Assembly: GCA_963565915.1 (NCBI GenBank)
Contig: OY751495.1
Coordinates: 806,001 to 870,000 of the forward strand
DNA length: 64,000 nucleotides
Reading direction: 5' to 3'
Origin: Entoloma clypeatum
Taxonomy: Eukaryota; Basidiomycota; Agaricomycetes; Agaricales; Entolomataceae
Below are positions 43,351 through 55,779 of the stretch, one piece after another (the stretch's first letter is position 1; every line of letters starts with the position of its first letter). Position numbers and translations under genes: made by a program. The notes beneath the pieces were generated by a model. The model was not told the origin of the DNA, made no database searches, and saw only the letters and a list, made by a program, of their open reading frames with translations.

Positions 43351-43599
43351 TTGCATTCCTCATCCAAGCTTTTGCTGAAAGGATTTCACAGGTACATTTA
43401 ACTCATTTCTTACACCACTGCGATGAAAACGCTGTGACTCCACCTCGGAAAAAATGTGTGTTTATGCCTTGCATCTTCCATTTCATTATATTTACCTTCG
43501 TTCTCAGTTTTTGGGCACCATCTTTCTCTTGATCCCCTTTGCTTACCTCCCCAGCTGGGCAGAATTCTGGGCTATATACTCTGTGAATGTCTCCCGGCT

Positions 43600-44020
43600 G
43601 ACCGTGGTACTACGTCAAGTCCAATTGTCATCACCGACTCAGAAGATTCTGCTTCTGACAATGACGAAGCTCATTTGGCACCAGTCAAAGGTATTTTCTA
43701 GATTTGCATGCTACCGATACTTTCGTGCTAACGTTTTCTTCTAGAAATGCTACTGTTCGGCCCTCGCCCAAGCAAAGATGATGGATTTCAGGGTGCTATT
43801 GTCAGCATCGGGCCTGAGACTGATCAGGTGCTGAGCGTTTATGAGATTTCGGACGATCTCATTCCAGGTCTTTGCGTGCTTTCGCAAACTGTCAAGAGTA
43901 GCCAATGGAAATTCAAGCTTCGCAACCCACCATATGACCTTAAACCTGAGCAGGCAACCGATGTCGCAGCAGCTATGGTGAACAATATCAAGCAGGAACG
44001 TAGCTTCCAGTTTCAGAAGG
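43600..44020 (+). CDS. Possible two-exon fragment, unknown
   Basis: SSPIVITDSEDSASDNDEAHLAPVK, then a GT..AG intron (about 43690-43743), then EMLLFGPRPSKDDGFQGAIV..RNPPYDLKPEQATDVAAAMVNN. Composition and splice sites look protein-coding, but I recognise no family and cannot place the ends. Confidence 0.35.
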
Positions 44021-44299
44021 TAAAACAATCGAGATCTTGCTTTCCCTATGCGCGTCCTTACACTGTATTCCAGCTGCAATGATCATACAAAAAAACGGCC
44101 CTTGTTCTCTTTTCAGTTCTCATTGCCCTTATTTACAGCCTGTTTTTTGACTAATTCGTTTCCTCCCCCATTTCTTGTGTGTCCGAATTTGCCTAGCTCC
44201 AATGCCCCTCAATGCCCGCCCTCCAATTTATTTTTGCATAGATCCAGAATGACCCTGATTGAAAAACACTCCGATCGACGTATGCACGCATGCACGCTG

Positions 44300-45115
44300 A
44301 AATCAATGGACGAAAAATGGACACCTCAGCAGTCTTGGATTTCATTCGGAAATTGAGACGGCGACCTCTGGGTGCCTGATACTGTTTGACTCGTTGTTTT
44401 GGCAAGTATCTTCTCTATTGTGCGATCATCATATTAAGATTCCTTTTCTCAGATCTTGTTTGTGCACCATACAAATTATCCAACACAAGGGTCATATGCA
44501 TGGTTGATGAAAGAATGGTGCATCCCCTACATTCTGGTCATACTTCTATTTTTTTTGGCTCCGAGTACTGCTCCCTGGCTACTTTTGTATGTGCGGCGGT
44601 TTGATTGGCAAAACGCACTGATCGACATCCACATGCACGCACGCTGAAGTCAATGGCCCATTGACCTGAAAAATGGACACCTCAGCAGCCTTGGACTTCG
44701 TTCAGAAACCAAGACGGCGACCTCTTGGTGCCTGATACTGTTCGACTCCCACGGTTTGATCGGCAAAATGCACCAATCGATGTACGCATGCGCGCTGAAA
44801 TCAATGGCTGAAAAATGGACACCTCAGCAGCCTTGGACTTCATTCAGAAACCGAGACGGCGACCTGTGGGTGCCTGATACTGTTCGACTCGTTATTTTGG
44901 CAAGTGTCTTCCCTATTGCGCGATCATCGTATTAAGATTCCTTTTCTCAGATCTTGTTCGTGCACCATACCAATTACAAGGGTCATCTGCATAGTTGAGG
45001 AAAGAATGGTGCGTCCCCTACATTCTGGTCATGCTTCTTTTTTTTTTGCTCCAAGTAGTGCTCCCTGGCTACTTTCGTATGTACGGTGGTTTGATCGGCA
45101 ACAGCATCTGTGTTT
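44300..45115. repeat. Nested direct duplications
   Basis: A block gaaaaatggacacctcagca..gcctgatactgttcgactc occurs three times (about 44310, 44670, 44812). A second block gaaagaatggtg..ccctacattctggtcat..gctccctggctactttygta occurs twice (about 44510 and 45000). Likely unequal duplication of an old sequence. Confidence 0.75.
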
Positions 45116-45499
45116 GTAGGTACTATCTCAATGTATGCTTAAATATAGTCCATGTTCGTTTTTTTTCTGCAGTCTTCACCATTTTCTCGCTCTCATGCAC
45201 CTGCAGCTCCAGTATGCCATCCACACGCTGGTACGAAGCTACTACACCAGCCGCACGGTCAACACAGGGTGCCAACCGGCAGCGAAAGTCGGTGAAACTC
45301 AGCAAAGATACATGTGCAGCCATTCGAGGACGACGAGCAAGCAACAGGGCAACATACCGAGCCGCCGTCAACTCAGTCAAACACGAGCTTGGGGAGAAAG
45401 TTGAAAAACTTGCGGCTACTCACCACAAAAGTATTCATTGAATCGAAAAGGATCTCTGTTTCAGCAGCGTTCTTTCTCACAAACGCCGCAAGAAGACGA

Positions 45500-47532
45500 C
45501 ATCAGCAAACCCTGATTGACCCTGGGAGTACTACAGAGCACTCTGTAGTGCTGTAGTGCAGTAGAACAGGGTATTTGAAACAGGGTCCTCCATAGTGACC
45601 AGGGTCACTACAGAGGACCCCGGTAGACTGACAGGCCACTCTGTAGTGTTCTGTAGTGTTCTGTAGAAAGCATTCAGTACTATAGAGTAATATATTCTGG
45701 CCAGTAGTATAGCCAGCAGCATCATAGGAACCACATACTGTTCAGGTGATGATGTGGCACGAAAAATTGAAATTATCATAAATCTCTATGCTCTGAACAT
45801 ATAAATAAGTCCAGGTATTGCGTTCCCGCACGTCACCCGTCGTTTCCTGTGCGTGCCGCGCCGTTCTCGTGTCTCCCACTGTTTCTCACACGTCTCCCCG
45901 CACATGTCCCGCCATTTTTTGTGTGCGCCGTGTCGTTTCTCGTGCATGCATGCCGCACCGTTGCTCATGTCTGCCGCCGTTCTCGCATGTCCCCTGTCAT
46001 TTCTTGTGCATGCCGCACCATTCTTGTGTCTCCCGCCATTTCTCGCGTGTCTCCCACCATTCCCACCATTTCTCCCATGTCTCCCGCCGTTCTCGCGTGT
46101 TTTGTCAGTAGTCTGATGTGACGGCAATGGCGGGGTGCTTACCTTCCTCGCGTGTCCCACCGTTCTCCTCGTGCGTCTCCTGTACTGTTGCTCACGTGTT
46201 TTGTCAGTTGTCTGACGTGACGCCAATGGCGGGGTGCTTACCTCACGTCTGCCATGCCGCTGCTTGTGTCTGCCGCCGTTCTCGCATGTCCCCTGTTGTT
46301 CCTCGTGCGTGCCGCACCGTTCTTGTGTCTCCCGCTGTTTCTTGTGCCTCCCGCTGTTTCTCCCGTGCCTCCCGCTGTTTCTTCTGCATCTCCCGCTGGT
46401 TCTCCTGCGCCTCGTGCCATTCTCGCGTGTTTTGTCAGTAGTCTGACATGATGCCAATGGCGGGGTGCTTACCTGTACGGCGCATCTGTGGCCCTTGTAT
46501 GAACGGAAGGAGGAGGAGGGAGAGGAGGGGAGGAGGTGATGGGGGGAGGCAAGAAGACATGATGTTGGACTTGCAAAATTGTTCAACTTTCAGCCTTTGC
46601 CGAGGTCGGTAAGTTCCGATGTTTCATCAATACCATGGGTGCCTAGGCCCGGAACCTGCCAAGTGTGATCAGCCGAGCCTCGCCAAGTCAAGTTCTTGCC
46701 TTCCCCCATCACCTACCTCCTCTCCCTCCTCCTCTGTCCCTCCCTCCTCCTCTGTCAATGCCTCCTCCCTCCGTTCACATGAGGGCACCATATAGGTAAG
46801 CACCACACCATTGGCGTCACATCAGACTACTGACAAAACATGCGAGAATGGCGGGAGACGCGGGAGAACCAGCGGGAGACGCGGAAGAAACGGAAGAAAC
46901 GGCGGAAGGCGCGGGAGAAACGGCGGGAGATGCAGACATGCGAGAAACGGCGGGAGACACAAGAATGGTGCGGCACACGCGAGGAACGACAGGGGACATG
47001 TGAGAACGGCGGCAGACACAAGCAACGGCACGGCAGATGTGAGTTCGGCACGGCATGCACGAGAAGCGACATGGGGCACACGAAAAACGGCAGGACGTGC
47101 GCTGGCAGACGCAAGAATGGCGGAAGACACGAGGGATGTATTGAGGGACATGTCGGTGGCGAGAGGGCGAGGGACAAGAGTTACGATGCGCCGCGAGGGA
47201 GAAACCTTTTCTTGCACAATTTTCATGTCGTAGCACTTGGACTCAATCAGAGTTTCAAAAATCCATTGTTTCGTGAATTGCTGTATGATGTTTTGTCCCC
47301 CAGCTCCATACATGCAAAGTACATAGCAAGGTTGGACCAGATACCATCTACAGGTTCCTACTATTACTACACAACTACTGTACTACCTCACTCCAATTCT
47401 ACTGTACACTATGGCCCTACATACTACTACAGCACTACCGTCCTCTACCGATCACTCCAACCCTACAGGGCCCTACAGGTTTGGGTGTGTTTGCTACCAT
47501 TTACTACAGCCGAAAATCAGGGTTTGCTGATG
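45500..47532. mobile_element. 2-kb foldback-like DNA element
   Basis: Terminal inverted repeats CATCAGCAAACCCTGATT (45500-45517 and 47515-47532), first 15 bases as in the MITE at 43223. The interior is a large imperfect palindrome centred near 46620: the minisatellite-rich arm 45830-46550 is mirrored by 46690-47190, with gtcagtagtctgatgtgacg..caatggcggggtgcttacct three times on the left and once inverted at 46795-46840. Flanks share GA. Long ORFs inside follow the repeats and are not taken as genes. Confidence 0.75.
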
Positions 47533-47582
47533 GAGTGCCTGGAATGCTTTTCTCTGGAGCCAGTCTCAGGACTAGACTGGCC

Positions 47583-47644
47583 GAAGTCCAGTTTCCGAAC
47601 CTCGCGAACCTGGTCCGAACCTGAACCTGACCTCAGGTTCGGGG
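47583..47644. repeat. GGTTC/GGTCC-rich array (copy 3, left of C3)
   Basis: gtccgaacctgaacctgacc and similar words. The array continues at 53423 after removal of C3. Confidence 0.7.
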
Positions 47645-47953
47645 TGTTGAAACTTTTCCATCACATAGATTAGATTAGATTAGATTATATCACATGACCT
47701 TAGACATCTTCGATTACATACTTATTTGGTTGGTACAAACAGTAGTACGGTATATAAGACCAGGAAACTGTCAATATCAATAAGTTGTCTCTTGACTCTT
47801 AACCAGCTCCATCGCTCTTACCAGCCTCAACTGCTCTCACCAACCTCACCCTCTCCAATCCAAGTAAGTGACTAGAACGGTTGAGTAGAGTACTTCCACT
47901 GTAGCTGTGTTGCTCAGTACATCTGCGGCTAGCGCCCAGGTGGAACTTCAACA
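47645..47953 (+). repeat. 5' LTR of C3
   Basis: TGTTGAAAC..TTCAACA, GATTA repeats, TATATAAG, GTAAGT donor-like site at 47864. Followed by GGTTATGGGCCC. Confidence 0.95.
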
Positions 47954-48320
47954 GGTTATGGGCCCCGGATAGCAGAGGGACCTGGGAACGCTGGCAACAG
48001 CAAGTACCTGCCCACTCTACCCTGGTTGGCAAAGAACCGATCGAAAGATCCGGTCTCTGAGTCATACTTCTTCACACATGAACCTGGGAACGTCATTACG
48101 ACAAGTACCTGTCATGAAGTGTCCCTAAGGGGATTGACTTAGTACACATCATGTGGAAAAGTCGATCGTACCTCATACACTTCTGACACACAAAAAGGGT
48201 TTTTTCCCATGACCGCTATTCCTGAAGGGAATATGTCATGAGGAATCATTTACTTGTTTTCTCAAAATCAAATTCATTATCACTGATTGGGAAAACCCTT
48301 TTTTCAGATTCATTAACAAA

Positions 48321-51300
48321 ATGTCTACCTCTCGCTCTGCTCTTGACATCATCACCCCCTTCGACGGCATCGACTACCAAAGCTGGGCCGAAAGGATGAA
48401 GTCCTACCTCCTCCATCAAGGAGTCTGGCGCCTTGTTTCTGGCGACATCCCCCGCCCTGTCATCGCCAATTTTACCACCACGGTCTCCACCCCTGGGGCT
48501 ACTGCTGCTGCTCCCCCTGTGCTGGCTACCACGGTCGACCAGCCCGGCTTCCGCAAGGAAGAAAAAGCCTGGATCAGGGACGACGATGTAGCTCTCGGGG
48601 CGATACGCCTGAAGGTCTCTGAGGCGATCAGACGCCACATCAAGGACAGCACCTCGGTGCTTGACGCATGGGCAACGTTGAAAGATGCCTATGCCAAGGT
48701 ATCCCCGGCCATCATCTTTGGCGACTTCAAGGCCGCCGCTACCTTGAAACTATCTGGACGCGACCCTGTGCCTGAAATCGAGCGCCTGGGGTCACTTTTT
48801 GCTCGTCTCAGCGAGTCGAAGTTCGACGTGCCCGACATGATGCAAGCAATGATCCTCGCCAACGCCATCCCTGACGCATGGTCCTCGCTCTCCACCGCTC
48901 TCTTCCAGGTGTACAATGCTGACGACTTCACGTGGAAAGGAGTTGCCGAAAGCATCATCTTGGAATATAGGCGCAAGTATTCGGTCGGGTCTACTTGTGC
49001 GTCCAATGAGCAGGCCCGGAAAATTTCCGGGACAAAGCGAAAGGGGCAGGACCCCAAATGGGAAAAGCAGCAAAAGCCGAGTACCTCGCAGAACAATGCT
49101 GACGAGCAGCCTAACTCGGCCGACCCAAGTACCGCTTCTGAAAAGAAGAAGGGAAAGGGACGCTGGCGCAATCAGAAGAAAAGCGCTAACAATGCGGACA
49201 ACACGTCCGACCATGTGGAAGAAACGGTTGAGTTTGTCGCTCCTGCCATCCACTTCCCCCCTCTTCCAGCACTGTCCTTCACCACCATCACTGGCTGCGG
49301 GAAAACAACAAGTACCGCACAGCCCGATTCAGGAAAAATGCAGTCGCTCCTGCAACGCATGAACCCGCCTCCTTCTCAGTACACTGGACTTCCATCTGGA
49401 AAACCGTCTGTGTGGAAAAAGAACGATCATGTCCGTAAACTCGCGCGGAACATTGGTGCTCGTCCCTCAGGGTCAAACCTTCGAATTCTGGATACGATTA
49501 TCCCAGAAAAAGATGGAAGACCATCCAAGCAGCGTCAAGTCACTCCGCCTTTGGATGACTCCCTCAGGATGATGGACATAGACCATCAAAGCGAGCGGAT
49601 GGGGCCGGAACAATTCGAAGATGGGCTGATCGAACTTGACGGTTCGTCACATTCTTCTCTCAAACTTGACCAAATGGGAAACGCTAATAATCACGCACAG
49701 ACGTTTGAATATATATTAGCTAGTACCGATGCAGATAGTATAGATCTCTTTAGTGATGATCTGTACAAAAAATATATCAAACATTTCGGGTCCTGCACAC
49801 ACTGCAAAGAGAGAGAACGCACTCAGTGGATCTTAGATTCCGGCGCATCATTACACTTTACCCATGAGTTTAAAGACTTCGCGTACTACAGGCCTCTCAA
49901 GGCTAAGTGATTTGTCCAAACAGCTGCAAAGGGAAAGAAACTGGAAATTCTCAGAGTTGGGGCCGTTCCAGTACGGCATACCCTAAATGGGGAAGTAAAA
50001 ACCCATCTTCTCCGACCTGTATTCTACATTCCGGACATGGACACATGCCTATTGTCCCTAGGCGTCTTCCTTAATCATGGTTACAAAGTAGACGGAATGC
50101 GTGGAGAAATCAACATCTCCAAAGGACAGAACAAAATACAGTTCTCGCCTCACATTCTCGGACAAACCATTTATTGGTTAGACACTGAAATATGCCATGA
50201 CCAAATCCACGCGATCTCTAGCGAAATAACTGTCGAAACCTGGCATAAACGCCTTGGCCACCCAAATGACCAGGCGCTCAACAAGATTCCCACCAGTACC
50301 AAAGGAGTACCCAAAACATTAGTATGTGAGAAATCACAGGAAAGCTGCACGGGGTGTCTAAAAGGGAAAATGCCGAATCAATCTTATCCTAACTCGATGA
50401 CAAGGGCTGTCAAACCCTTTGATTTGATCCATTCGGATTTGAAACAGATATCCACGACATTGTACCATAAGTACAAATATTTCCTTACCTTTTTGGATGA
50501 TTTTTCATCCCATGTCTGGGTCGTCTTGCTTAGGAAAAAGTCAGGCGCCATCACGGCGCTGAGACAATTCCTTGCAATGATCCAGAATCAATTTGCCGCC
50601 ACTCCTAAAAAATGGCGGGTTGATGGAGGTGGAGAATTTGACGAATACAAGAATGTACTTGCTGATCATGGAATTCTGATCGACGTCACACTCCCATATC
50701 AGCATCAGCAGAATGGTAGAGCGGAACGGATAAATTGAACTCTGTGGGAAAAATCTCAGGCATTACACTTCGACGCATGCTTACCACCCATGTGGTGGGA
50801 ATTCTGCCTGGAACATGCAGCATTTCTCTACAACAGAACCCCCATGCAGCGTCTTGAACGGAAAACCCCTCACTTCAAAGTGACCAATGAGATTCCTGAC
50901 ATGTCCAGCGTCAGAGTCTTCGGATGTCAGGCATATGTATATATCCCAAAGGAGAAACGTAGGAACTCCCTGGAGTCAAGGTCCCGATTGATGATTTATC
51001 TCGGATCAAAACCAGGAGTCAAAGGATACCGTTTTATGGATCCTGAGACTAATACGATTTTCATGGGTGGGAAAGCGATCGTCGATGAGAGCAAGTACCC
51101 TAGATGCCACATCAACCCTTTGCCAGAAAACCATCCAGAAATGGAAAACCCAGAGCCGGCTGATGAGTTTGAGGATCTCATCCCTGGCAGCAACGACGAC
51201 GAAAGTCACAATGAAATACCTCATGACCCAGTTCCCATTGAACAGGATCAACCCGAATCAGACAACGAACTGCCTGCCAGTGAGCCTGATGACGAACCAC

Positions 51301-53048
51301 GAGTACCCACTCCGGAACCCGAGCAAGTACCAGATCGTCCAATCAGGGAACGACGAGTTCGGAAGATGCCAGGAAGCATCTATGGGGAAGACACTCCAGC
51401 GTCTGATCTTGAAAAATTAGATCGAAGACGGAGATTGGGCGGTCAAACAGCATGGATGAATGACCTCCTGATGGAGGCAATATCAGTCCAAGTTGGCATC
51501 GTTGAAATGTCCCACAAAGACATATACCCTCTTCCAAATAAAGAAGACTGGTATGCGGCTGAACGAAAAGAGCTAGATATGCTCAAACGCCGCGGGGTGA
51601 TCACGGAGCTAGTACCCCTGCCTGCAGGGAGGAAAGCTCTAAGGAACAAATGGGTTTACAATGAAAAGTCCGACGGGCGTCTGAAAGCACGCCTCGTCGC
51701 AAAAGGCTTTTCACAGGTAGAAGGGATCGATTTTGATCAGATCTTCTCACCAGTCGTGAGATATGAAACCGTCCGACTAATACTGGCATTGACAGCCCTT
51801 GAAGGGTGGTTCATGACACTTTTGGACGTCTCATCAGCCTTCCTCTATGGAACGCTCCTTGAGGAAATCTACATGCGACAGCCTGAGGGCTACATAGTAA
51901 AAGGGAAAGAACACCTCGTGTACCGACTATACAAAGCTCTATATGGACTTAAGCAGGCCGCATTAGCCTGGTGGAGAGAACTTGATTCCTCCATGAAAAA
52001 TCTCGGCTTTGTCCGGCTTCACTCCGATGCGGGAGTATTCATTCACAAAAGTACCAACAGGGAAATTGTAATCGCCGTCATCTATGTCGACGACTCTGCT
52101 TTTCTCGGCACAAACCGGGAATACACTCTAGAAAAGAAGAAGGCCTTCATGACAACATGGGAATGTAGGGACCTAGGCCACCTAGTCCCTGATGGGGAAC
52201 CGAAAGAATTTCTCTCTATCCAAATAAGGCAACATGGGAAGAGGATCTTCATTGATCAAGTACCCTACCTTGAGAAAATTCTCGCACGCATGGGGATGAG
52301 CGAATCTAATGCCACCCATACCCCACTCCCGACGGGCTACAAACCCATGATGTCCGAAGATGAACCCAATGCAGAACTTCGATCAAAGTACCAATCCGTC
52401 ATCGGATCACTTCTATATCTGATGATTGGAACAAGGCCAGACATCTGTTTTGCTGTGATTAAAATGTCGCAGTTTTCCGCAAATCCCACCAAACACCATT
52501 TAGAAGTGGCTAGGGATATTTGCAGGTATTTGAGGGTGACAAAAGATTACGCGATCATGTACAATGGTGATTTTGGGAAAGGAATCTACGCATTTACAGA
52601 CTCCGATTGGGCATCAGATGAAAACACCAGGAAGTCCACCACTGGTTACTTCATATCGCTGGCGTCTGGAGCAGTAACATGGGTTTCATCAGCGCAGAAA
52701 ACCATTGCCCTCTCTTCCACGGAAGCAGAATACATGGCACTATCAGATTGCAGTCGTGCAGTGACATGGCTTAGAAGCATGCTTGCCGAACTTGGGATGC
52801 AGATTGGATCAGTCCCGATCTATGGAGATAACAATGGCTCCGTCTTTATCGCATCCAACCCTGTAACTGAAAAGCGGTCCAAGCACATTGACGTGCGATT
52901 CCACTTTGTCAGAGAAAAAGTATCTGAAGGCGTCATTACGGTCAAATTCATCGAAGGAGTGAATAACCCTGCAGACCTTTTAACTAAGAATCTGGGGAAA
53001 ATCCTCTTTAACAAGTTTATCCCGTACTTCGGATTACTTGAGAACTAG
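48321..53048 (+). pseudogene. gag-pol: C3 gag-pol polyprotein with two TGA codons
   Basis: One frame of 1575 codons plus stop, MSTSRSALDII to FGLLEN. Domain order as in C2: gag, protease DSGAS, integrase (HHCC, D, D, E), RT (YVDD), RNase H. Interrupted by TGA at 49908-49910 (C2 and C4 have CGA, Arg, in KAKRFVQ) and TGA at 50736-50738 (C2 has CGA, in ERINRTL; C4 also has TGA). No indels relative to C2 and C4. Confidence 0.93.
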
Positions 53049-53113
53049 ACGAAAGAGTACCTACATGGGAAAAAGTAAGATGTATTTAGAAGTATGTACT
53101 AAATATGGGGGGG

Positions 53114-53422
53114 TGTTGAGACTTTTCCATCACATAGATTAGATTAGATTAGATTATATCACATGACCTTAGACATCTTCGATTACATACTTATTTGGTT
53201 GGTACAAACAGTAGTACGGTATATAAGACCAGGAAACTGTCAATATCAATAAGTTGTCTCTTGACTCTTAACCAGCTCCATCGCTCTTACCAGCCTCAAC
53301 TGCTCTCACCAACCTCACCCTCTCCAATCCAAGTAAGTGACTAGAACGGTTGAGTAGAGTACTTCCACTGTAGCTGTGTTGCTCAGTACATCTGTGGCTA
53401 GCACCCAGGTGGAACTTCAACA
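53114..53422 (+). repeat. 3' LTR of C3
   Basis: Starts TGTTGAGAC (A to G against the left LTR) and has tgtggctagcaccc where the left has tgcggctagcgccc. At least three differences in 309 bp. Confidence 0.95.
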
Positions 53423-53530
53423 CGGGGTTCAGGTCCGCCGTTGAGCTGAACCGAACCTTGTATGGAGGTTCAGGTCCGGGAGATGGTTGAACCTGAACCT
53501 GAAGTTCAAACTTGGTTCGAACTTCGTAAA
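53423..53530. repeat. GGTTC/GGTCC-rich array (copy 3, right of C3)
   Basis: cggggttcaggtccgccg.., gaaccgaacc and ggttcaggtccggg; the same array interrupted by C3. Confidence 0.7.
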
Positions 53531-53559
53531 TCTTGGCCCATGCTATGTATCTTGGATGT

Positions 53560-54250
53560 GTTGAATGACCCAGAAAGGAAGTCTAACTTGTGACTAAACA
53601 TGCCTGTGGTGAGTACCCACAAGTATTGTACACTTATTTTCGTGTCAGACTGGGTGAGCTGGCATTTGCCCAGATAAGACTAGGCAGCCCCAGGCTTATT
53701 CCTGTGGTGAAGACCTCTCCATATACTTCCTAAACAACATAGAAGTAGGACGAGAGGAATCCGTCCCACGGTTGTGCCAAAATAAATTGACTTTTGTGTG
53801 CTTTGGGGTTTTGAGAGGGCTATGATGTAGAATTGTAACTAGACATTACCCATGTTATTCCTATAGTGGAAATACAGTCATATAGATACTAAGAAAGGAG
53901 CAAAAGAGACTGAAGGGATCTGTGCAGTGGTTGTGCTGGAACTCATGATTCTGTGGTGTGTTGGGGTTTTGATGAGATTAGGACCCACCCACTGATCTAG
54001 GCATCGTATGCCTTATCACCTTGGGGTAAGTCCACCCATATACGAACCAAACAAGGGGAGAGAAAGACGATATGAATCGGTTGGGCGGATGTGCCCAGAT
54101 TAATGATTTTGTGATGCTTTCGGAGTTTTGATGAGTTTGGTGTCTACCTACTGACCCAGGCATCATCTCAACTATTCCTTGGGTGGAATTACTCGAATAT
54201 ATGTCTATTTCAATCGTCCAAAATATGAGAGACATCTGTGGAGTGGTTCA
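53560..54250. repeat. ~157-bp degenerate satellite
   Basis: Landmark ttcctgtggtgaa..ccatatac recurs near 53700, 53857, 54021 and 54176. A second landmark ttgtg..ggttttgatgagattagg recurs with the same period. Strongly diverged, and no similarity to the 20121 satellite that I can see. Confidence 0.6.
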
Positions 54251-54584
54251 CTTTCTATTAAGTTGCGCTTTTTTCACAATTCAGTGATGTATCTACCCAA
54301 CATTATCATGATTACTGTCCTTTTCAGGCAAGTTGGCCACGTGACATTTTTCCACAGAAAAAATCTTCCCAGCACCCCCCAGCACTCCGACGCCGATAAC
54401 TCAACAACAACTAAGGATATCCTACCGGAAATTGTACCAAACGACGCGGACGAACCGACCGCTTGTTATTGTTATCTACCGGGAGCCAGGCGGTGACTTT
54501 TTCGAGTTTTGGCATTTTAGGATCGGTGGACAGTACGTTAGCCGCGATATCCTCGAGCAGACATGGTCTAACTGCCTCCTAGTC

Positions 54585-55779
54585 ATGCCGCGTGGTACAA
54601 AAATCTCATCGGAGATGCAATGCATCATCCTACGACTCTCAAAGCTCCTCAGAAATGACCAGATCGCCATGTGTCTTGGAGTTTCAGAACGAGCCATCAG
54701 GCGTGTTATATCTCACTTCCGGGAACATGGAACCATTGAGGAAAGCGATGCTATTCGAGAGGAACCCAAGAGAAACCAGCATCTTAGAGATATAGATGTT
54801 GAGGTCAGTATCTCGTCATATCTTGTTTGAAATTTCGAGCTCTCAAGCATGCGTTTAGTTTTTACTTGGGGCTGTCAATCAACAACCAGACTTGTATCTT
54901 GACGAACTCAAGGAGATGCTCGAAGTCAGCTGCGGTGCCAGCGTTTCACGTTCCACCATCTGGCGAACAATTCGTCGCGCTGGATTCACAATGAAGAAAG
55001 TGAGCTCACAAGTCAATATGCTTTACATATCATAACACTAAGTTGTCTCCTAGCTCACGCGTGTTGCGGCGGAGCGCTCCGCAGAGAAACGTCTCGAGTA
55101 CCTTGCAAGGATTGGCCAGTACACTCCAGAGCAACTTATTTTCGTTGATGAGTCCTCTGTCGATCGCCGAACAACATACAGAGGTCGCGCATGGGCTATT
55201 CGTGGGACCAAAGCTCAGCGGAAGGCTTTTTTTGTGCGTGGACGACGGTATGTCCTCAGAAACACTATGATCTTGATGAACCTGACTTTGTCCTTCCTTA
55301 GATTCTCGGTTCTTCCTGCGCTTTCGCTTCACGATGGGATTATCCACTGTAGCATTGTTGAAGGTTCGTTCTGCACAGAGACCTTTTATTCGTTTATCGA
55401 AGGCCTTTTGGATAACATGCAACCCTATCCGGCGCCAAATTCCGTGATTGTCATGGACAATTGCCGAATCCATAAGCATCCAGAGATAATAGAGCTTATT
55501 CATACTCGGTATGTCTGAGTTTTCAACATTGACAGTATTTGACATATGGTGAACAGAGGGATGAGGTGTGAGTTTCTTCCGCCGTACTCTCCCGACTTCA
55601 ACCCCATCGAGCTTGCGTTTTCGGCTATGAAATATCATCTTCGCCGGAATGGTGGTTATGTGCGGATGGCAATGACAGACATGTCAGATGAAGACATCCA
55701 TCTCACACTTCTCAAAGCTTTATATATTATTTCGTCGCATGACTCCTATGGCTGGTATAATCACTGTGGATATATCTGA
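54585..55779 (+). CDS. Five-exon DDE transposase-like gene, intact
   Basis: Exons 54585-54803, 54859-54999, 55054-55247, 55302-55508, 55557-55779; 984 nt, 327 aa, all phases agree. N-terminal helix-turn-helix (NDQIAMCLGVSERAIRRVISHF), second HTH (VSRSTIWRTIRRAGFTMKK), then a DDE_3 domain: Asp in LIFVDESSVDRR, Asp in VIVMDNCRIHKH, Glu in PDFNPIELAFSAM (34 residues between the last two). Four introns of 48-55 nt with GTATGT/GTGAGC/GTCAGT donors. Introns in every domain and no obvious TIRs make it either an intron-bearing mariner-like element common in Agaricomycetes or a domesticated gene. It converges on the Zn2Cys6 gene, 100 bp apart. Confidence 0.85.

Larger units (their letters stand above)
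47645..53422 (+). mobile_element. Ty1/copia element C3, complete
   Basis: LTRs 47645-47953 and 53114-53422 (309 bp each, a few differences), TSD cgggg (47640-47644, 53423-53427), internal ORF of 4728 nt with two stops. Its LTRs differ from C2 and C4 by several CG to CA changes, including loss of the CACGTG box (CACATG). Confidence 0.95.

Noticed and set aside
45786..46586. 266-codon Arg/Gly/His-rich ORF and several Cys/Ser-rich plus-strand ORFs
   Set aside because: They follow the minisatellite of the foldback element; composition is that of the repeat, not of a protein family.
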